This document shows positions 1 to 4,488 of a stretch of DNA of 9,910 bases, in pieces. The translations under genes were made by a program, and so were the position numbers. Source of the DNA: an uncultured Jeotgalicoccus sp. (GTDB lineage Bacteria; Bacillota; Bacilli; Staphylococcales; Salinicoccaceae); contig CANRKV010000050.1 in the NCBI GenBank assembly GCA_947631305.1, positions 1-9,910 of the forward strand, read 5' to 3'. Under the pieces are notes generated by a model. That model did not search any database and was not told the origin of the DNA. It saw only the letters and a list, made by a program, of their open reading frames with translations. How positions within the stretch are numbered: position 1 is the stretch's first letter; every line of letters starts with the position of its first letter.

Positions 1-131
1 CCGGTGCAGTCGATAACTTCTGTGTCAGCGTTAAGATTCTGTCCGACTTCAGCAATTTTACCGTCTTTAATATAAACGTCTGATATTTCTTCTTTGTTAT
101 TGAGTAACAGCGTAGCGTTTTTCAAAAGCAT
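1..131 (-). CDS. pyrC: Dihydroorotase PyrC, N-terminal part (runs off the window)
   Basis: Dihydroorotase cyclises N-carbamoyl-aspartate to dihydroorotate, the third step of de novo pyrimidine synthesis, in the cytoplasm. Only the first 43 codons are in the window. The visible residues (MLLKNATLLLNN, then VYIKDGKIAEVG and EVIDCTG) match the N-terminal beta-sandwich of class I dihydroorotases and related amidohydrolases, which lies before the zinc-binding HxH motif. That motif and the catalytic residues would lie beyond position 1. The start is the ATG at 131-129, with a purine-rich GGGAAGGGAG ribosome binding site about 8 nt upstream. The first 35 bp overlap the end of pyrB in another frame. 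Position after pyrB fits the usual Firmicutes order. The assignment rests on context plus this short N-terminus. Another amidohydrolase is formally possible but unlikely. Confidence 0.87.
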   Translation of the reverse strand, partial: MLLKNATLLLNNKEEISDVYIKDGKIAEVGQNLNADTEVIDCT

Positions 132-1020
132 GGTTGTTGCTCCCTTCCCCATCAAGTACTGATTCTAATATACTCATGCGCATAAACACGCCGTTTGTCA
201 TCTGTTCAAATATGACACTCTTCTCGCCTTCAACCACTTCGTCCGTAATCTCAACATTGCGGTTTATCGGTGCAGGGTGCATGATCAGTGCGTCCGGCTT
301 CATATTGTCCATGCGTTCTTTGTTCATGCCGTACAGCGCGTTGTATTCTGCCTTAGGCATTTGTGCATATGATTCGTGGCGTTCATGCTGTACGCGGAGC
401 AGCATTATTACATCGCAGAAATCCACTGCTTCATCGATTCCGATATACGGTATGTTCAGCGTGTTGTCCTGTAATTCAACAGGTCCTGAGAAGTATACTT
501 CCGCGCCCATTTTAGTCAGCGCTTCTGCATTCGATTTTGCAACACGCGAGTGTTTAATGTCACCGACAATTGCTATTTTAAGTCCGCATATCCGGCCTAA
601 ATTTTCATAAATTGTCATCATATCGAGAAGTGACTGCGTTGGATGTGAACCGCTGCCGTCTCCGCCGTTAATAATCGGAATGTTGAGGTGTTCGAGTTCT
701 TCATAATACTTATTATCCGGATGTCTCACTACAAGGGCATCTGCACCGATTGCTTCCAGTGTTTTGCATGTATCGTAAAGCGATTCCCCTTTAGATACCG
801 AACTTGTCGATACATCGAAAGGCAGACGTTCAACGTTAAGTTTTTTCTCGGCCATTTCAAAACTGAGTTTAGTGCGGGTCGAGTTTTCATAAAACAGATT
901 GACGACTGTTTTATCGTTTAACTTCATAACCGGTCTGCCGTGTTTAATGTCGATTGCTCTCGTAATTAACGCTTCGATTTCATTCGGAGTGACATGTTCC
1001 ATAGATAATAAGTTTTTCAT
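97..1020 (-). CDS. pyrB: Aspartate carbamoyltransferase catalytic subunit
   Basis: Transfers the carbamoyl group of carbamoyl phosphate to L-aspartate, the committed step of pyrimidine synthesis; a cytoplasmic trimer in Firmicutes. The 307-residue product shows the carbamoyl-phosphate loop STRT at 47-50, the second phosphate-binding segment SKGES at 76-80, HPTQ at 126-129, the aspartate-site RVQHER at 209-214 and HPAPINR at 248-254, so the active site looks complete. No pyrI regulatory subunit is seen, as expected for Bacillus-type enzymes. The ATG at 1020 directly abuts the TAA of pyrP (TAAATG, zero gap). Its ribosome binding site GAGGGAG lies inside the end of pyrP, so translational coupling is likely. 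The C-terminal tail (about residues 290-307) seems slightly longer than some relatives; it contains the pyrC ribosome binding site and start. Control is by the attenuator upstream of pyrR, because no leader exists directly before this gene. Confidence 0.97.
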   Translation of the reverse strand: MKNLLSMEHVTPNEIEALITRAIDIKHGRPVMKLNDKTVVNLFYENSTRTKLSFEMAEKKLNVERLPFDVSTSSVSKGESLYDTCKTLEAIGADALVVRHPDNKYYEELEHLNIPIINGGDGSGSHPTQSLLDMMTIYENLGRICGLKIAIVGDIKHSRVAKSNAEALTKMGAEVYFSGPVELQDNTLNIPYIGIDEAVDFCDVIMLLRVQHERHESYAQMPKAEYNALYGMNKERMDNMKPDALIMHPAPINRNVEITDEVVEGEKSVIFEQMTNGVFMRMSILESVLDGEGSNNHAFEKRYAVTQ

Positions 1021-2328
1021 TTATTTCGTCTCCCTCTTAGGTAAAATTAGATTTAGAATAATTCCTGCTACTGCAGCGAGTGCCATTCCTTCCAGGTTGA
1101 AGGGAATATTGCCTATCGTGAAGTCTAAATGTGCTTTACCGATCCCGATGACTAAAATCACAGAGGCGATAACCAGATTGCGTTTGTTGTCAAAATCAAT
1201 TCTTGCGTCGATCAGCATCCGGAGTCCGCTTGCTGCGATAATACCGAACAGGAGTATGGACACACCGCCCATAACCGGCGACGGAATGCTTTGGACAACT
1301 GCCGTAAACTTGCCGACAAAACCGAGTATCACTGCGAGTACCGCCGCCCCTCCGATTACCCAGACACTGAAGATTCTCGTGATGGCGAGCACCCCGATGT
1401 TTTCACCGTAAGTGGTTGTCGGCGGTCCGCCTATTGTACTTGCAAACATGGTTGCCACACCGTCACCGATAATCGAACGGTGAAGTCCCGGTTTCTTAAA
1501 GAAGTCGCGTCCTACTATTTTATTGATGACCATCTGGTGTCCGATGTGCTCGGAGATTGTTACAAAGACGATCGGCAGCATTACCATGAACAGTCCGAGG
1601 TTCATTGCCGGTGTGTAATCCTGATAAGGAATGTACAGATCCGGCAGCACGAACCAGCCCGTCGTTTTAATTAATTCAAGGTCCACAATGCCGAACATTA
1701 ATGCTGTGACGTAGCCCCCGACAATACCGATTAAAATCGGAATTAAGCCGAGCACCCCTTTAAGAAAAATTGAGGCTAGTATCGTAATCGTGAGTGTTAT
1801 CAGTGCAACTGTAATGTAAGTCATGCTGTAGCCTTCCTGATTGCCTGAATCCGTGTACATTGCCATGTCCACTGCAACCGGTGCGAGCCCGAGGCCGATG
1901 ACCATAATGACCGGTCCGACGACTATCGGCGGCAGGAGTCTGATTATCCATCCTGTACCGGCGAGCCTTATAACCAGCCCGATCAGAACATACAGCACCC
2001 CGCTGAAGAACAGTGCTGTCAGTACTTCCCCGAGCGTATTCGCACCAAGTGCGATAGTGATTGGGAGAATGAAGGCAAAACTTGAACCAAGGTACGCCGG
2101 AATCTGACCCTTGGTAATTAAAATGTAGAGAAGTGTTCCGATTCCGCTTGCAATCAGCGCCGCACTTACCGGCAGGCCAGTGAGAAACGGTACCAGCACA
2201 GTTGCTCCAAACATTGCAAACAGATGCTGTGAGCTCAGCAGTAACCCTTGAAAAAATTTCGGTCTGTCATGTACATCAAGTTCAGGCTCTACTGAGCGTT
2301 CGTAAATCTCATCTTCAAACTTTTCCAT
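1021..2328 (-). CDS. pyrP: Uracil permease (NCS2 / UraA family)
   Basis: Membrane symporter that brings uracil into the cell, probably driven by protons as in UraA. The 435-residue protein is hydrophobic almost throughout, consistent with the 14-helix (7+7) NCS2 fold. The family signature ENIGVLAITR is at 309-318. E260 and H264 in SEHIGH, and E309, match the residues that contact uracil and couple transport in E. coli UraA (E241, H245, E290) by motif position. The glycine- and proline-rich GGPPTTTYGEN stretch at 300-310 precedes the signature. The first 23 residues are polar and acidic and should be cytoplasmic. The ATG at 2328 follows AAGGGGA with about 7 nt spacing. The gene lies 19 nt after pyrR and directly abuts pyrB, which supports uracil rather than xanthine or urate as substrate. 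Confidence 0.96.
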   Translation of the reverse strand: MEKFEDEIYERSVEPELDVHDRPKFFQGLLLSSQHLFAMFGATVLVPFLTGLPVSAALIASGIGTLLYILITKGQIPAYLGSSFAFILPITIALGANTLGEVLTALFFSGVLYVLIGLVIRLAGTGWIIRLLPPIVVGPVIMVIGLGLAPVAVDMAMYTDSGNQEGYSMTYITVALITLTITILASIFLKGVLGLIPILIGIVGGYVTALMFGIVDLELIKTTGWFVLPDLYIPYQDYTPAMNLGLFMVMLPIVFVTISEHIGHQMVINKIVGRDFFKKPGLHRSIIGDGVATMFASTIGGPPTTTYGENIGVLAITRIFSVWVIGGAAVLAVILGFVGKFTAVVQSIPSPVMGGVSILLFGIIAASGLRMLIDARIDFDNKRNLVIASVILVIGIGKAHLDFTIGNIPFNLEGMALAAVAGIILNLILPKRETK

Positions 2329-2347
2329 CTTCCAATCCCCTTTTTAT

Positions 2348-2869
2348 TTAAAGTATAGTAACGCTTGTTTCCTGATCGACTTCTTCCACTTTTACTGATA
2401 CTTTTTCTGTTTTCGATGTCGGTATATTTTTACCGACGTAATCCGGTCTGATCGGCAGTTCTCGATGTCCTCTGTCAACGAGTATTGCGAGCGAGATTGT
2501 TGTCGGTCTTGCCGTATTAAGTATTGCATCGATCGCCGCTCTTATTGTGCGTCCTGTTTCAAGCACATCGTCGACGATGACCACGCTCATATTCGTAAAG
2601 TCTGTATCGACGACGACTGCATTGTCCGCTTTAATATCTTCCGGGCGGTCATCTCTGAAGCCGCTGATATCGATCGTGCCGGTCGGCAGTTTAACACCTT
2701 CTATTTCTTCGATGCGTTCCTGGATGCGGAGTGCCAAGTGCTCACCGCGTGTTTTAATGCCGAGCAGTACTATGTTCTCACTGCCTTTATGTTTTTCCAG
2801 TATTTCGTGCGACATGCGGGTAACCGCCCGTTTAATCTGCGCACTGTCCATAATTGTTTTTGCAGTCAT
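2348..2869 (-). CDS. pyrR: Bifunctional pyr operon regulator / uracil phosphoribosyltransferase PyrR
   Basis: RNA-binding attenuation protein. With UMP or UTP bound it grips the pyr leader and favours termination; PRPP opposes this. Bacillus-type PyrR also has uracil phosphoribosyltransferase activity. The 173-residue product has the type I phosphoribosyltransferase PRPP loop VIVDDVLETGRT at 97-108. It also has the PyrR-typical segments GIKTRG at 37-42, the flexible-hood FRDD at 71-74, and VDRGHRELPIRPDYVGKN at 131-148. Length fits the family (about 175-180). The ATG at 2869 has a strong site, GGAGGAA, with short spacing. That site lies just beyond the attenuator U-tract, so the terminator controls transcription of the gene without hiding its ribosome binding site. 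The PyrR binding loop it should recognise is seen at 3010-3044, making the gene autoregulated. Confidence 0.97.
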   Translation of the reverse strand: MTAKTIMDSAQIKRAVTRMSHEILEKHKGSENIVLLGIKTRGEHLALRIQERIEEIEGVKLPTGTIDISGFRDDRPEDIKADNAVVVDTDFTNMSVVIVDDVLETGRTIRAAIDAILNTARPTTISLAILVDRGHRELPIRPDYVGKNIPTSKTEKVSVKVEEVDQETSVTIL

Positions 2870-2895
2870 TGTTAATTCCTCCAGAATTTTTGCAT

Positions 2896-2927
2896 AAAAA
2901 AATACTCATGTCAGAAGACATGAGTAT
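2896..2927 (-). terminator. Intrinsic terminator of the PyrR attenuator
   Basis: A perfect 11-bp stem, ATACTCATGTC with GACATGAGTAT, around the tetraloop TTCT (2927-2902), followed at once by a run of T residues on the minus strand (2901-2896). It lies 27 nt upstream of the pyrR ATG. Its 5' arm is shared with the antiterminator, so termination is conditional. Confidence 0.95.
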
Positions 2928-3009
2928 ATAGTTATCCTATATTAGTGCACAGTAATTTTTATATAATCTGCCCATTCCGGCCCAGATTACTCATCATTGT
3001 GCAGTTCAC

Positions 3010-3044
3010 GTCTTCTTAGCCTCACAGGACTAAAATTTAAAGAC
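3010..3044 (-). promoter_or_regulatory. PyrR binding loop (anti-antiterminator hairpin)
   Basis: On the minus strand the core reads TTAGTCCTGTGAGGCTAA, matching the conserved PyrR recognition hairpin (AGUCC-N-G-N-GAGG-CU type). The upper stem is TTAG with CTAA, plus CC with GG around a bulged U. The lower stem is GTCTT (3044-3040) with AAGAC (3014-3010), separated by an internal loop. The loop bases UGUGA carry the invariant G residues expected for PyrR contact. Confidence 0.93.
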
Positions 3045-3067
3045 TTCGTATTCAATTGATTGAAATT

Positions 3068-3096
3068 ATCATACCAATTGGTTTCTTTTAAGTCAA
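3068..3096 (-). promoter_or_regulatory. Sigma-A-type promoter of the pyr operon
   Basis: Minus-strand -35 TTGACT (3096-3091), 17-bp spacer and -10 TATGAT (3073-3068), each one base off consensus. The expected start point is about 3061-3060, which places the PyrR binding loop some 16 nt into the transcript. The -35 box begins only 4 bp after the rluD stop codon. Confidence 0.9.
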
Positions 3097-3100
3097 GCTG

Positions 3101-4009
3101 TTATTTTTTCTCAGTCAGACGCATTTCATCGAGTACATCTGTGAAATATTCAGGGAGCTCTGTTTTAAACTCCATATATTCTTCTGTTTTCGGATGAATA
3201 AAACCTAAAACACCTGCATGAAGCAGCTGTCCGCCGACTTCAAGTGTTTTTCTCGGTCCGTATTTCGGGTCGCCGGCAAGCGGGTAGCCGATATATTTCA
3301 TATGCACTCTGATCTGGTGCGTACGGCCTGTTTCAAGAATACATTCAATAAGTGTAAAGTTTTCGAAACGTTCAATGACGTTAAAATGAGTGACTGCATC
3401 TTTGCCGTCATCAATAACTGCCATATCCTGGCGTTCTTTCGGGTTACGGCCGATCGGTGCTTCTATCGTACCTAGGTTATGCGGAATGACACCGTGTACA
3501 AGTGCAGTATATTTTCTCGTTACTGATTTCTCAACGAGCTGATCCACTAAATGGCGGTGTGCCACATCGTGTTTAGCAACCATCAGAAGTCCTGACGTGT
3601 CTTTATCGATACGGTGAACGATACCCGGACGCAGTTCACCGTTAATGCCTGACAAATTATCGAGCTGGCCCATCAGTCCATTAACGAGCGTGCCCGACGC
3701 ATGTCCTGCTGCCGGATGAACGACCATACCGCGGTCTTTGTTAACTACTGCAACATCATCGTCTTCATAAACGATATCAAGATTCAAATTCTCAGGAACA
3801 ATATCCGCTTCAACGTTTTCACGCTCAAGCAGTTCAATATTGTCTCCCTCTTTTACTTTATAATTCGGTTTTACCGTTTTGCCGTTCACTGTAATGTGAC
3901 CCGACTTTACGCGATTTTGTATGTCTGTACGGGATGTGTCCGGAACGATGCCTGCTAATACTGTATCCAGTCTTTCGCCTGCATTTTCTTCAGTTATAAT
4001 TAAATTCAT
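3101..4009 (-). CDS. rluD: RluD-type 23S rRNA pseudouridine synthase (RluA family)
   Basis: Isomerises specific uridines to pseudouridine, most likely in the helix 69 region of 23S rRNA, by analogy with RluD; in Bacillus the homologue is called YlyB. The 302-residue protein starts with an S4 RNA-binding domain (about 12-70: GERLDTVLAG, RVKSGHITVNG). The catalytic domain follows, with VVNKDRGMVVHPA at 88-100, the signature HRIDKDTSGLL at 132-142 carrying catalytic Asp135, and ETGRTHQIRVHM at 226-237. Length fits the family. The ATG at 4009 overlaps the TGA of lspA (ATGA, 4 nt), so the genes should be translationally coupled; an AAGAGG site lies 11 nt upstream. It is the last gene of the ileS unit, with no terminator before the pyr promoter. 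The S4 domain supports RluD type over RluA, but the exact uridine sites cannot be read from sequence. Confidence 0.93.
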   Translation of the reverse strand: MNLIITEENAGERLDTVLAGIVPDTSRTDIQNRVKSGHITVNGKTVKPNYKVKEGDNIELLERENVEADIVPENLNLDIVYEDDDVAVVNKDRGMVVHPAAGHASGTLVNGLMGQLDNLSGINGELRPGIVHRIDKDTSGLLMVAKHDVAHRHLVDQLVEKSVTRKYTALVHGVIPHNLGTIEAPIGRNPKERQDMAVIDDGKDAVTHFNVIERFENFTLIECILETGRTHQIRVHMKYIGYPLAGDPKYGPRKTLEVGGQLLHAGVLGFIHPKTEEYMEFKTELPEYFTDVLDEMRLTEKK

Positions 4010-4485
4010 TTTTCTTCTTTACCTCTTCCCGTTATAAATACTTCGATTAACAATATAATCACGCCGATTGTAAGGGCACTGTCTGCCACATTAAAAATAG
4101 GGAAATCATAAGAAATAATCAGCACATCGGCGAAATCCACAACTTCCTGGAATAACAGGCGGTCGATAAAGTTACCAATCGCACCTGCCATCAGCAGTGT
4201 AATGCCGACCTGCATTAATAGATTATTTTTTGCTTCAGTTTTATAAAAGTATATTAAAAATATAATAACAACGGCTGTGATGATGTAGAAAAATGTCATT
4301 CGTCCTTCAAACATTCCCCATGCAGCACCGCTGTTGCGGTGGGAAGTAATTTTAAAAAACTCCCCTAGGACAGGAATCGATTCTCCGAGTTCCATTCTTG
4401 TCGCCACTAAATACTTCGTCAGCTGATCTATTGCCAGTACGATTATTCCGATGATTGCCATCGGATATATTCTGTATTGTTTCAT
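4006..4485 (-). CDS. lspA: Prolipoprotein signal peptidase (signal peptidase II)
   Basis: Membrane aspartyl protease that removes the signal peptide of diacylglyceryl-modified prolipoproteins. Four hydrophobic segments are visible (about residues 8-28, 65-82, 92-108 and 136-152), as in all LspA proteins. Numbered from the ATG, motifs are DQLTKY at 20-25, NSGAAWGM at 51-58, AGAIGNFIDR at 100-109, VVDF with catalytic Asp117, and FNVADS with catalytic Asp135. The ATG at 4485 is preferred over an in-frame GTG one codon earlier (4488) that directly follows the ileS stop; either gives 159 or 160 residues. The ribosome binding site is weak (GAG about 6 nt before the ATG), so expression probably relies on coupling to ileS. 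The gene overlaps the next one by 4 nt. Confidence 0.96.
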   Translation of the reverse strand: MKQYRIYPMAIIGIIVLAIDQLTKYLVATRMELGESIPVLGEFFKITSHRNSGAAWGMFEGRMTFFYIITAVVIIFLIYFYKTEAKNNLLMQVGITLLMAGAIGNFIDRLLFQEVVDFADVLIISYDFPIFNVADSALTIGVIILLIEVFITGRGKEEK

Positions 4486-4488
4486 CAC

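Larger units (their letters stand above)
2896..3061 (-). promoter_or_regulatory. PyrR-dependent attenuator leader of the pyr operon
   Basis: Untranslated leader of about 165 nt between the inferred start of transcription (about 3061) and the terminator U-tract. Three competing structures can be read. (1) The anti-antiterminator (PyrR binding loop) at 3010-3044. (2) An antiterminator in which minus-strand AGAAGACGTGA (3016-3006) pairs with TCATGTCTTCT (2923-2913): 11 bp, one of them G-U. Between these arms lie smaller helices, TGCAC/GTGCA (3003-2999 with 2950-2946) and AATCTG/CAGATT. (3) The terminator at 2896-2927, which shares the second antiterminator arm. PyrR binding would lock away bases 3010-3016, freeing the terminator arm and stopping transcription when UMP is plentiful. 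The pairings are seen directly; the mechanism is that known for Bacillus pyr leaders. Confidence 0.93.

Noticed and set aside
134..610. Plus-strand open frame of 158 codons opposite pyrB
   Set aside because: It lies fully antisense to a confident pyrB, has a low-complexity Ser/Thr/Ile/Met-rich composition typical of shadow frames, and resembles no family I recognise.
899..1411. Plus-strand open frame of 170 codons opposite pyrB/pyrP
   Set aside because: Its hydrophobic, Ile/Ser/Pro-rich product is the mirror of PyrP codons. It spans the junction of two real genes and has no convincing ribosome binding site.
1760..1951. Minus-strand 63-codon frame inside pyrP, His/Arg/Gly-rich
   Set aside because: It is out of frame within a conserved transporter gene, with no start context and an arbitrary composition.
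2465..2897. Two overlapping plus-strand frames opposite pyrR (136 and 116 codons), one Cys-rich
   Set aside because: Both are antisense shadows of pyrR. The cysteines come from reverse-complemented codons and show no zinc-finger spacing.
2896..2927. Strong terminator read as the unconditional end of the rluD transcript
   Set aside because: It lies downstream of a good promoter and a PyrR binding loop, and its 5' arm is needed by the antiterminator, so it is the pyr attenuator; any role as rluD terminator is secondary.
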